Assembly: GCA_031267475.1 (NCBI GenBank)
Contig: JAIRZA010000089.1
Location: forward strand, 1-5,637
From: Spirochaetaceae bacterium
GTDB lineage: Bacteria > Spirochaetota > Spirochaetia > Treponematales > Breznakiellaceae
Direction of reading: 5' to 3'
Length of the DNA stretch: 5,637 bases
The notes beneath the pieces were generated by a model. It was not told the DNA's origin, did not search any database, and saw nothing but the letters and a program-made list of their open reading frames with translations. Position 1 is the stretch's first letter; each line of letters begins with the position of its first letter. Made by a program: the position numbers and the translations under genes. This document shows positions 1 to 5,234 of this stretch, piece by piece.

Positions 1-103
1 GCGTCTAGCCGCGAATTTCTTACCGGCGCTTTTTGCGTGTGCCATTGCCGCAGGGAGCGCCGGGTTTTCCGGCATTGTTACGGGCGCGGATAATTTTTAC
101 TGA
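1..103 (+). CDS. C-terminal fragment of a possible membrane protein, cut by the left edge
   Basis: Reading from base 2, 33 codons run open to a TGA at 101-103. The peptide begins RLAANFLPALFACAIAAG and ends in GADNFY. It is rich in Ala, Leu, Phe and Gly, with a stretch hydrophobic enough for a final membrane helix and a short polar tail. The stop lies 21 bases before the stop of cbiO on the other strand, giving a tight convergent arrangement typical of real gene ends. No start or conserved motif is inside the window, so no family can be named. The other plus-strand frames close early or give Arg/Cys-rich peptides unlike a natural protein. This is a tentative call from composition and position only. 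Confidence 0.35.
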   Translation, partial: RLAANFLPALFACAIAAGSAGFSGIVTGADNFY

Positions 104-124
104 ACGTGTGGATTGCCGGCGCGC

Positions 125-850
125 TTACAAGCCACATTCATCTAATAGTTTTTTATCCGCTATGATGTCTTTTGTAGCGCCGTCCGCTCTAAGACGGCCT
201 TTATGAAGCAGCAGGCAGCGCGCGCAAAGGTTGAGCGCCATATCAAGGTCATGTGTGGCGATTAGGCAGGCATTGGGCAGGCTTTCTATGATGGAAATCA
301 GCCTTCGGCGGGCGCGTGGATCAAGAAAGGCGGAAGGCTCGTCCATCAGAAGAAGGCGCGGTTCCATCACCAAAATGCTTGCAAGGGCGGCTAGCCGCTT
401 CTCGCCGCCGGAAAGTTTATGGGACATTCTGTCTTTTAAGTGGGCGATTCCAAGTTTTTTAAGGATTTTGTCCGCGTCTTCGTTTATTTTTTCTGTTATT
501 TCTTTGCTTGCGCCGGTATTTTCGGCATAATTTTGGGGGCCGAAGGTTATGTCGTCATAGACTGTGGGCATAAAAAGTTGATCATCGGGGTCTTGAAACA
601 ACAATCCCAGTCTGCGCCTGATTAGCGGCAGGCTTTTTTTCTCTAAAATAACGCCGTCAACCTCGATTTTTCCAATAGCCGCGTCCAAAATGCCTAGCAG
701 CGAAAGCATCAGCGTGGATTTTCCAGCGCCGTTTGCGCCCAAGAGCGCGACCTTTTCGCCTTCGTCAATAGAAAATGTTAAATCTTTCAACGCCGGGTCT
801 TCATTCGAGCCGGAGTATAGAACGGAAAGGCCGGAAACGTTTAGCAGCAT
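125..850 (-). CDS. cbiO: Cobalt/nickel ECF transporter ATP-binding subunit CbiO
   Basis: This is the ATPase of an energy-coupling-factor importer. It sits on the cytoplasmic face, binds the CbiQ coupling helices and powers Co2+/Ni2+ uptake by ATP hydrolysis. The 241-residue protein has every ABC ATPase motif in order: Walker A GANGAGKST (38-46), Q-loop FQDPDDQLF (85-93, Gln86), signature LSGGE (146-150), Walker B LLLMDE (166-171), D-loop SAFLD (173-177) and switch His200. The Q-loop form with DPDDQ followed by an FGP segment (103-105) is characteristic of ECF A-components. The length is normal for a single-domain CbiO/NikO. The ATG at 848-850 is preceded by GAGGG, which overlaps the TGA of cbiQ; only 7 bases separate the two genes, so translation is probably coupled. 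It is the last gene of the operon, and no clear U-tract terminator follows it. No second ATPase gene is present, so the protein probably acts as a homodimer, as is known for CbiO. Confidence 0.95.
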   Translation of the reverse strand: MLLNVSGLSVLYSGSNEDPALKDLTFSIDEGEKVALLGANGAGKSTLMLSLLGILDAAIGKIEVDGVILEKKSLPLIRRRLGLLFQDPDDQLFMPTVYDDITFGPQNYAENTGASKEITEKINEDADKILKKLGIAHLKDRMSHKLSGGEKRLAALASILVMEPRLLLMDEPSAFLDPRARRRLISIIESLPNACLIATHDLDMALNLCARCLLLHKGRLRADGATKDIIADKKLLDECGL

Positions 851-857
851 AATGCCC

Positions 858-1661
858 TCATAGTTTGATTCTTTCTCCTATCAGCAGGCTTACATTGAAG
901 AATCGCAGTGTAATCAGCGCGGCGGCGGTAATGAGCAAAAATGCTATATCCGTCATTCGCGGCGGGTGTTTTTTTGTTGGGTGATACAATCCGCAAAATC
1001 CGCGGCATTTCATAGCGTTATAGACTCGTTCAGCGCGGTCAAAACTGCGAAGTAATAGTTGTCCTAAAAAACTCCCCATATCTTTCATTTTTATGGCTTT
1101 TTCAGCCGGCGCTCGTAGTAAATACGCCGTCCACATACATTGGGCTTCGTTTATCAGTACGCTTATGTAACGATAAGTGAGCGAAAGTTGCAGTCCGAAT
1201 ATGTTCAAGCCTCGTGATTTTGTAAGCAGCGCGCAGATGTCGTTGAACGGAGTTGTCGCTATTAGCATCAGCGCCGCGAACACGCAAAGCAGTGTTTTTA
1301 GCATTATAGAAGCGAAGGATACGAGTCCCGCGCTTATTGCAAAACCGCCAACTGTAAAAGCGGTATCGCGCATTAAGAGCAGGTTGCTTATTCCGCCAAA
1401 CAAGGGGAATGGCAGCGCAAGGGCAAAGCGGGCAAGCAATGGTCTGCATGGTGTGCCCGATATGGACATGATCAGCGCGGGATACAACAGGTATGGTACA
1501 AGCCCGCTGATGTTTTTTGACGGAAATGAGATGGTCAGCGTCAAAAAGAGCAGTGTGGCGGCGCATTTTACCCCCGTGTTTAACCGGTGTATTGGTGAAT
1601 CTCCGCGGCTGAGACATTCCATGCTGTCCATGTTTGCGATTGCGCTGTACAACTGGGACAT
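858..1661 (-). CDS. cbiQ: Cobalt/nickel ECF transporter transmembrane coupling subunit CbiQ
   Basis: This is the T-component that links the metal-binding CbiM to the CbiO ATPases in the membrane. The protein has 267 residues, typical for the family. Hydrophobic segments lie near residues 32-46, 52-66, 76-94, 103-136 and 236-257. The long cytoplasmic helical region carries the two short coupling motifs of the family: a degenerate first one, AYLLRAP (179-185), and a clear second one, AMKCRGF (216-222). These arginines contact the ATPase groove in characterised ECF systems. The segment LSLTYRYISVLINEA (159-173) is also typical of CbiQ. The ATG overlaps the cbiM stop by one base (TAATG), with an AGGA seven bases upstream inside the end of cbiM, so its translation is likely coupled to cbiM. 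The substrate metal cannot be decided from this subunit. Confidence 0.93.
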   Translation of the reverse strand: MSQLYSAIANMDSMECLSRGDSPIHRLNTGVKCAATLLFLTLTISFPSKNISGLVPYLLYPALIMSISGTPCRPLLARFALALPFPLFGGISNLLLMRDTAFTVGGFAISAGLVSFASIMLKTLLCVFAALMLIATTPFNDICALLTKSRGLNIFGLQLSLTYRYISVLINEAQCMWTAYLLRAPAEKAIKMKDMGSFLGQLLLRSFDRAERVYNAMKCRGFCGLYHPTKKHPPRMTDIAFLLITAAALITLRFFNVSLLIGERIKL

Positions 1662-2758
1662 TACGCCGTCCTAACACCAGTTTTTTTGTCGTCCGGCGAC
1701 AGTGGACGCCGCCGGACGCGCCGTCCGGCGGCGTATATTATCAACCCCAAACCGCCCGCGACTATGACTGTAATTACGCTGCCCGTGATACCGGCGACGG
1801 CTGTGCCGGCGACGGCTGTGCCGGCGGCTTCGTTTGCGCCGGACGCTTCCTGTCCGGCTGAGGCGCGGAAGCTGTAATCCGGCATGAAGGCTGTTTTATC
1901 TACCACACCGGCGGCCGCCTCGTAGACGGAGCCGCCGCGCTCCAGTCCGGTGGTTCCGGCGACTTTTTCAACCGACCACTCAAGCCCGTCAGGGTAGGCC
2001 GATGCGAACAGGGAAAGAACGCCGGCGACTACTAACGCCAACACGCCGAATATCGCAAGGACTTTCTTGACTGGGACGGCCGCGTCAAGTTTAGAGTTAT
2101 TCACCGCGCCGCAAAGAAGCTCCGGTCTTGCGCTATAAACGAAGCAAAGGACGGCGGCGGTTACTATGCCTTCCACAAGCCCGATGGCGGCGTGTATTGG
2201 CAGCATCAAAGCGACAAAGGCGGAGAAGGGCAATTCAGTTATTCCAGAGGCGAGCGTTTCCAGCACCACGCAGAAAGCGCCGGCAAGAAGCCCCGCGACA
2301 ACGGCTAGTATAGCGGCGAGTGTGATGCGGCTCTTGTTCAGTCCCTTTTTGACAAGTGGTTTGTAAATCAATGTGTAAGCGCCCAGACACGGTATTACAC
2401 CCATGTTGAACACATTGCAGCCATACGCGAGGAGTCCGCCGTCCGCAAAGAACAGGCATTGTATCAACAGCACGGAGGCAAGCGTTACCAGCGCAGGAGC
2501 AGGCCCCAACAAGGCGGCAAGCAGGATTCCGCCGCCTATATGCCCGGACGACCCCGTGGCGGGAATTGTAAAATTGATCATCTGTCCGGCGAACACGAAT
2601 GCGCCCAAAACTCCCATTATGGGTATTTTCTTTTCATTTAGCCCCGAAGCGTCTTTGTCACCGGCGATTTTTTTTACCGATAAGCCTATTGCCGCCGCGC
2701 TTACGAGCCACATAGCGCCCCCTACTACAGGCGAGAGCAGGGCATCTGACATATGCAT
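1661..2758 (-). CDS. cbiM: Cobalt/nickel ECF transporter substrate-binding subunit CbiM fused to a PDGLE (CbiN-like) domain
   Basis: This is the S-component that captures Co2+ or Ni2+ in the membrane. The 365-residue protein starts MHMSDALLSP, the variant of the family's metal-binding amino terminus in which the free N-terminal amine and His2 coordinate the ion. A further likely ligand is His73 in GSSGHIGGG, and His189 lies in PIHAAIGLVEG. The CbiM core covers about 1-210 with several membrane helices. A second part contains a helix (about 233-254), the PDGLEWSVEKV motif (256-266), a periplasmic-type stretch with MPDYS (292-296), an Ala/Gly linker (about 300-324), a last helix (325-344) and a basic tail (RRVRRR). 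This part resembles the PDGLE domain that replaces a separate CbiN. The ATG at 2756-2758 is chosen because it gives Met1-His2 and lies five bases from a perfect AGGAGG; the ATG two codons later would lose His2. It is the first gene of the operon. Whether the metal is Co or Ni is not resolved, and the symbol nikM would be equally defensible. Confidence 0.93.
   Translation of the reverse strand: MHMSDALLSPVVGGAMWLVSAAAIGLSVKKIAGDKDASGLNEKKIPIMGVLGAFVFAGQMINFTIPATGSSGHIGGGILLAALLGPAPALVTLASVLLIQCLFFADGGLLAYGCNVFNMGVIPCLGAYTLIYKPLVKKGLNKSRITLAAILAVVAGLLAGAFCVVLETLASGITELPFSAFVALMLPIHAAIGLVEGIVTAAVLCFVYSARPELLCGAVNNSKLDAAVPVKKVLAIFGVLALVVAGVLSLFASAYPDGLEWSVEKVAGTTGLERGGSVYEAAAGVVDKTAFMPDYSFRASAGQEASGANEAAGTAVAGTAVAGITGSVITVIVAGGLGLIIYAAGRRVRRRPLSPDDKKTGVRTA
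1706..1734 (-). repeat. Perfect 13-bp inverted repeat inside the 3' end of cbiM
   Basis: Bases 1706-1718 and 1722-1734 are exact reverse complements (ACGCCGCCGGACG / CGTCCGGCGGCGT) around a three-base loop. It is GC-rich and would form a very stable hairpin in the cbiM mRNA about 45 bases before the stop. On the minus strand no U-run follows, so it is not a standard terminator. It encodes part of the arginine-rich C-terminal tail. It could protect or process the upstream mRNA, or be a small inserted palindrome; neither is shown. Confidence 0.6.
1791..1826. repeat. Two-and-a-half copies of a 15-bp tandem repeat in the cbiM linker
   Basis: The unit CCGGCGACGGCTGTG occurs at 1791-1805 and 1806-1820, followed by a partial third copy (CCGGCG, 1821-1826). 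The unit length is a multiple of three, so copies add or remove five residues (the GTAVA-type repeat at about 313-322 of CbiM) without a frameshift. It falls in the Ala/Gly-rich linker between the PDGLE region and the last membrane helix, where length changes are probably tolerated. Confidence 0.65.
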
Positions 2759-2763
2759 AAAAG

Positions 2764-2769
2764 CCTCCT
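2764..2769 (-). promoter_or_regulatory. Shine-Dalgarno of cbiM that fixes the start
   Basis: On the minus strand the sequence is AGGAGG, a full match to the anti-Shine-Dalgarno, five bases before the ATG at 2756-2758 and eleven before the alternative ATG at 2750-2752. It starts immediately after the U-rich run that ends the leader stem, so folding of the leader and access of ribosomes could be linked. Confidence 0.85.
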
Positions 2770-2771
2770 AA

Positions 2772-2905
2772 AAACAAAAAACCATGAAAGCCGCCGCTCA
2801 TCGACAAACGCAAACGCGCTTACAGCCGCAAAACGGCTGCTCTGACGAGTAGTAACCTTCATGGTTTTTCTTTGTGAAAGATGTTCTCGCCGTCATGGCG
2901 AGTGT
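2772..2905 (-). promoter_or_regulatory. Structured 5' leader of the cbiMQO operon; candidate attenuator or metal-responsive element of unrecognised class
   Basis: Read on the minus strand, a 12-bp perfect stem (2858-2869 with 2777-2788) closes the element. Inside, 2844-2849 pairs with 2797-2802 (six pairs, one G-U). This encloses two hairpins: 2834-2839 with 2823-2828 (CAGCCG/CGGCTG, five-base loop), and 2816-2821 with 2806-2811 (AAGCGC-GUUU-GCGUUU, one G-U). The non-Watson-Crick positions are G-U on the minus strand but A-C on the plus strand, so the fold is better on the strand transcribed with cbiM. The 3' arm of the closing stem runs into UUUUUUGUUUUU, as in an intrinsic terminator, directly before the cbiM ribosome-binding site. 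A further hairpin, 2897-2902 with 2886-2891, lies at the predicted 5' end of the transcript. No B12 box (GCCACTG) of the cobalamin riboswitch is present. The function as a switch is inferred from position and fold. Confidence 0.55.
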
Positions 2906-2911
2906 TTTTTT
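2886..2911 (+). terminator. Possible plus-strand intrinsic terminator
   Basis: CTCGCC-GTCAT-GGCGAG (2886-2902) is a perfect 6-bp hairpin followed on the plus strand by TG and seven T residues (2905-2911). It would stop plus-strand (antisense) transcription coming out of cbiM before it reaches the ribonuclease gene. No plus-strand gene ends just upstream. The hairpin may instead belong to the 5' end of the minus-strand cbiM leader, with the T-run simply lying in the promoter region. Confidence 0.35.
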
Positions 2912-2940
2912 AGCATAGTGTCTGCATTAATGCTTGTCAA
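2912..2940 (-). promoter_or_regulatory. Sigma-70 type promoter of the cbiMQO operon
   Basis: On the minus strand TTGACA (2935-2940) is a perfect -35 box and TATGCT (2912-2917) a good -10 box, with the optimal spacer of 17 bases. Transcription would start near 2905, giving a leader of about 145 nt before cbiM. The spacer contains the perfect palindrome GCATTAATGC (2924-2933), a possible operator where a bound repressor would block polymerase. A second minus-strand TATAAT (2964-2969) lies upstream but has only a poor -35 candidate. Confidence 0.7.
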
Positions 2941-2976
2941 GAGCGGCTTTGATACTTACACTTATTATAGAAATGT

Positions 2977-3013
2977 GAGCCTGTTCCAAAATAACCGATT
3001 TTGGAACAGGCTC
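2977..3013. repeat. Perfect 16-bp inverted repeat in the divergent intergenic region
   Basis: GAGCCTGTTCCAAAAT (2977-2992) is the exact reverse complement of 2998-3013, with a five-base centre AACCG. It lies between the two divergent genes, upstream of the cbiM promoter and of the possible ribonuclease promoter. Only TTGTTCT follows on the plus side, and no T-run follows on the minus side, so terminator function is doubtful. A large operator or a small dispersed palindromic element are both possible. Confidence 0.75.
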
Positions 3014-3042
3014 TTGTTCTAAAACTTTAGTTTTCAGATATT
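3014..3042 (+). promoter_or_regulatory. Weak possible promoter for the ribonuclease gene
   Basis: TTGTTC (3014-3019) and GATATT (3037-3042) are 17 bases apart, starting right after the long inverted repeat. The boxes match the sigma-70 consensus in three and four of six positions. Transcription would start near 3050, about 60 bases before the ATG. It is the best-spaced candidate seen, but the match is modest. Confidence 0.3.
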
Positions 3043-3111
3043 TTCCGCTTAAACACGGCTGGCGGCGGGTTTTTAACCCCCGCTTGCGTACTGCAAATAA
3101 GGATAATTGTC

Positions 3112-4959
3112 ATGCTGAAAGAACGCAGTCTCTGTATATATAAACAAAAGCCCGCATTAGTCTTGTCTGTGGGTGATAAAATCACGATACAAACCGGCGG
3201 AGAAGAGGTACGGGCGCGGCTTAAAGATATTGAGCTGCTGCATGAGGGACCGGTTGCCAGCCTTGCTTGTTTGGACGAGGAGTCGCCGCAGGTTAATATA
3301 CGGGAGGTTTGGGAGCTTTGCCTTGACGAATACGGCGCGACAGGCAAGGGTATTACCCTGCGTGAATTGGCGGAGCTCGCTTACGGGGTATTTTCTCCTC
3401 AAACTGCGTGGGCGGCTTATAAATTGCTTTTTGACGGGATTTATTTTAACGGTTCTATGTCCGCGATACAGCCGCGTTCCGAAGCGGATGTTAAATCCGC
3501 CGAACAGCGTTTGAACGAAAAACAGATGGATTCCGCTAAACGCGCCGCGTTCATTGCCCGTCTGCGTTCCGGTAAAATTGATATTGAGGCCGATTCGCCG
3601 TATATGCAGGATATTGCCGCCTTAGCCTTGGGGAAGGCGCTGAAATCACGAAGTTTGCGCGAGGCGGGTATTGATGAAACTCAGCTTGCCGCTCATCGTC
3701 TGTTGCTTCAAACGGGTTATTGGAAACCGTCGCTCAATCCTAATCCAAGTCGTTTTGGCGTGTCTTTGATACCGGCGCTTACCGCCGTTCCTCCGCCTCC
3801 GCCGGAGGAACGCGCCGATCTTACCGCGTTGCCGGCATTTGCTATTGATAACGAATGGAGCGATGATCCGGACGATGCGGTGTTCTTCGAGCCGGACGGC
3901 GGCGGCGGGGTCCTGTATGTTCATGTCGCCGACCCCGCGGCTTCGATACGGGACGGGACGGCGGCGGACAAAGAGGCCTTTGCCCGCGGTGTTACTTTTT
4001 ACGCGCCGGAGGGTGTGTCTCGTATGATAAGCGCGGAGGCTTTCCCGTTTTACGCTCTTGGTCTTTCTGAAACTTCGCCTGCTTTGACTTTCAAAATTCG
4101 TCTGGATCAGAATTGTTCTATACTGGATGTCGAGATTTTCAGTTCTACGGTTCGTGTTACTCGTCTTAGTTACGAAAAGGCGGACGACGATCCGCGCATA
4201 CTGCCGCTTATCGCCCTTTCCGGGCGTAATCTGGAAAAGCGTCTTGATCTAGGCGCGGCGTTGATTGAGTTCCCGGAAACGCGGGTGCTTGTTGATGATG
4301 ATTGCAGGGTGGAAATAATACCTCAAAAAAACTACAAATCCGCCGCCGCTGTGCGTGAATGTATGTTGCTTGCCGGCGAAGCGGCGGCGCGGTGGGCGCT
4401 GGAGCGTGGTTTGCCGTTTCCGTATATTACGCAGGAAACGGGCGATATACCGAATGTCATTTATGAGGGGCTTGCTGGTTCATACCAGTTGCGCAGGTGT
4501 ATGCGCCCGCGTAATCTTTCTACAAAGCCCGGTCTTCATTGGGGGCTTGGTCTTGATATATATTCGCAGGTAACGAGTCCGCTCCGCCGTTGCGCCGATC
4601 TTTTGGCTCATCAGCAGATTCGCGCCGCTATACACGGCGAAATTCCTCTTGACAAAGACGCGCTGCTGTTGAAACTTGGCGCGGCGGAACGCGCTACGCT
4701 TGCTGTTACTCGCGCCGAACGCGCAACAACGCTTCATTGGAAGCTGGTCTATCTTTTGGATAAGCTGGATACTGTTTGGGACGCTGTTTTGCTCGAAAAG
4801 AGTGGTCCGCGGGCTGCGTTTTTCATCCCGGAGCTTGGTATGGAAACGTCTTGCGCCTTGGACCGCGGCTCCAAGGATACGCCTCTGAACGGGCTTGTAA
4901 AATTGCGGTTGAAATCCGTGAAAATCCCGGAATATTCGGCAAACTTTGTCTCCGCCTAA
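3112..4959 (+). CDS. RNase II/RNB-family 3'-5' exoribonuclease
   Basis: This is a probable hydrolytic exoribonuclease that degrades RNA from the 3' end to nucleoside monophosphates in the cytoplasm. The 615-residue protein has a small beta-rich N-terminal region (1-45) and a helical, winged-helix-like part (about 77-205). The RNB catalytic domain (about 240-510) follows. Its motif IDNEWSDDPDDAV (245-257) supplies Asp246, Asp252, Asp254 and Asp255 with the spacing of the four metal-binding aspartates of E. coli RNase II. HVADPAASI (271-279) and TSPLRRCADLLAHQQ (488-502) with its conserved arginines are further RNB signatures. Residues 555-615 look like a shortened, divergent S1-type RNA-binding barrel. 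It is shorter than RNase R (about 750-810) and slightly shorter than RNase II (about 640), and lacks the basic tail of RNase R. The ATG follows AAGGA (3099-3103) at eight bases. It is transcribed alone, divergently from cbiM. The family is certain, but rnb versus rnr is not, so no symbol is given. Confidence 0.9.
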   Translation: MLKERSLCIYKQKPALVLSVGDKITIQTGGEEVRARLKDIELLHEGPVASLACLDEESPQVNIREVWELCLDEYGATGKGITLRELAELAYGVFSPQTAWAAYKLLFDGIYFNGSMSAIQPRSEADVKSAEQRLNEKQMDSAKRAAFIARLRSGKIDIEADSPYMQDIAALALGKALKSRSLREAGIDETQLAAHRLLLQTGYWKPSLNPNPSRFGVSLIPALTAVPPPPPEERADLTALPAFAIDNEWSDDPDDAVFFEPDGGGGVLYVHVADPAASIRDGTAADKEAFARGVTFYAPEGVSRMISAEAFPFYALGLSETSPALTFKIRLDQNCSILDVEIFSSTVRVTRLSYEKADDDPRILPLIALSGRNLEKRLDLGAALIEFPETRVLVDDDCRVEIIPQKNYKSAAAVRECMLLAGEAAARWALERGLPFPYITQETGDIPNVIYEGLAGSYQLRRCMRPRNLSTKPGLHWGLGLDIYSQVTSPLRRCADLLAHQQIRAAIHGEIPLDKDALLLKLGAAERATLAVTRAERATTLHWKLVYLLDKLDTVWDAVLLEKSGPRAAFFIPELGMETSCALDRGSKDTPLNGLVKLRLKSVKIPEYSANFVSA

Positions 4960-5234
4960 GCAAACAGGATTTTACGGAGGCGGCGTACCCAAAGCCAATC
5001 CCCACAACACATGGCGTGTAGTCTCACCGAGGGGCTGTAGTTTCGCCCCTCCAGCCCGCGAGTCCCCCACACAACAGGGACGTGGAGTTTCGCTATGCGA
5101 AACTCCTAAAGCAAAATGCTGCGCATTTTGCTACGCTACGCGGTAGTATCCCCACATCCGTTGGAACCTCGGTAAGTCTCCATGTTGTTGGCGGTGGTTT
5201 AACGCGCAAAGCGCGTTGAACCACTCACGCGAAT
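4960..5234. repeat. Intergenic block of stacked inverted repeats, possible REP/MITE-like element
   Basis: This 275-base gap between convergent genes has no convincing gene. It holds at least four hairpin-forming palindromes: 5029-5051 (GAGGGGC/GCCCCTC), 5084-5106 (GGAGTTTCGC, three-base loop), 5110-5132 (AGCAAAATGC, loop TGC) and 5194-5224 (14 bp with one G-U on the plus strand, loop AAA). Outer arms also match imperfectly in inverted orientation: ACCGAGG (5026-5032) with CCTCGGT (5167-5173), and ACAACACATG (5004-5013) with CATGTTGT (5181-5188). The block could therefore be one nested element of about 190 bases. No long T-run follows any hairpin, so termination of the two genes is not clearly assigned to one of them. 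A repetitive mobile or REP-like origin is inferred. Confidence 0.6.

Noticed and set aside
1..75. Minus-strand frame starting at 73-75 (MPENPALPAAMAH), as a fourth operon gene after cbiO
   Set aside because: There is no Shine-Dalgarno before the ATG and the peptide resembles no metal or cobalamin protein. The plus-strand frame is more protein-like.
1177..1674. Long plus-strand open frame antisense to cbiQ
   Set aside because: It is a shadow of the cbiQ reading frame: no family motif, no good ribosome-binding site, and the minus-strand gene is certain. Other antisense frames over cbiO, cbiM and the ribonuclease were dismissed for the same reason.
2786..2849. Hammerhead ribozyme suggested by CTGACGAG (2842-2849) and GAAA (2786-2789) on the plus strand
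   Set aside because: The order would need a type II arrangement, but the base before GAAA is T instead of the C needed to pair, no proper cleavage triplet and stem are found between them, and the pairings are better on the minus strand.
2759..2905. Cobalamin riboswitch in front of cbiM
   Set aside because: Expected from the operon type, but the B12 box GCCACTG and other conserved blocks are not found on the minus strand of the leader.
3065..3083. Hairpin GCGGG/CCCGC upstream of the ribonuclease start as a regulatory site
   Set aside because: The stem is only five to seven bases with mismatched C residues, not followed by a T-run and not strong enough to call.
4946..5146. 66-codon plus-strand frame across the palindromic block
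   Set aside because: It starts inside the ribonuclease end and is translated from inverted repeats; its Cys/Arg-rich sequence has no protein-like character.
5029..5224. CRISPR array
   Set aside because: The palindromes differ from each other in sequence and spacing; there are no identical direct repeats with regular spacers.
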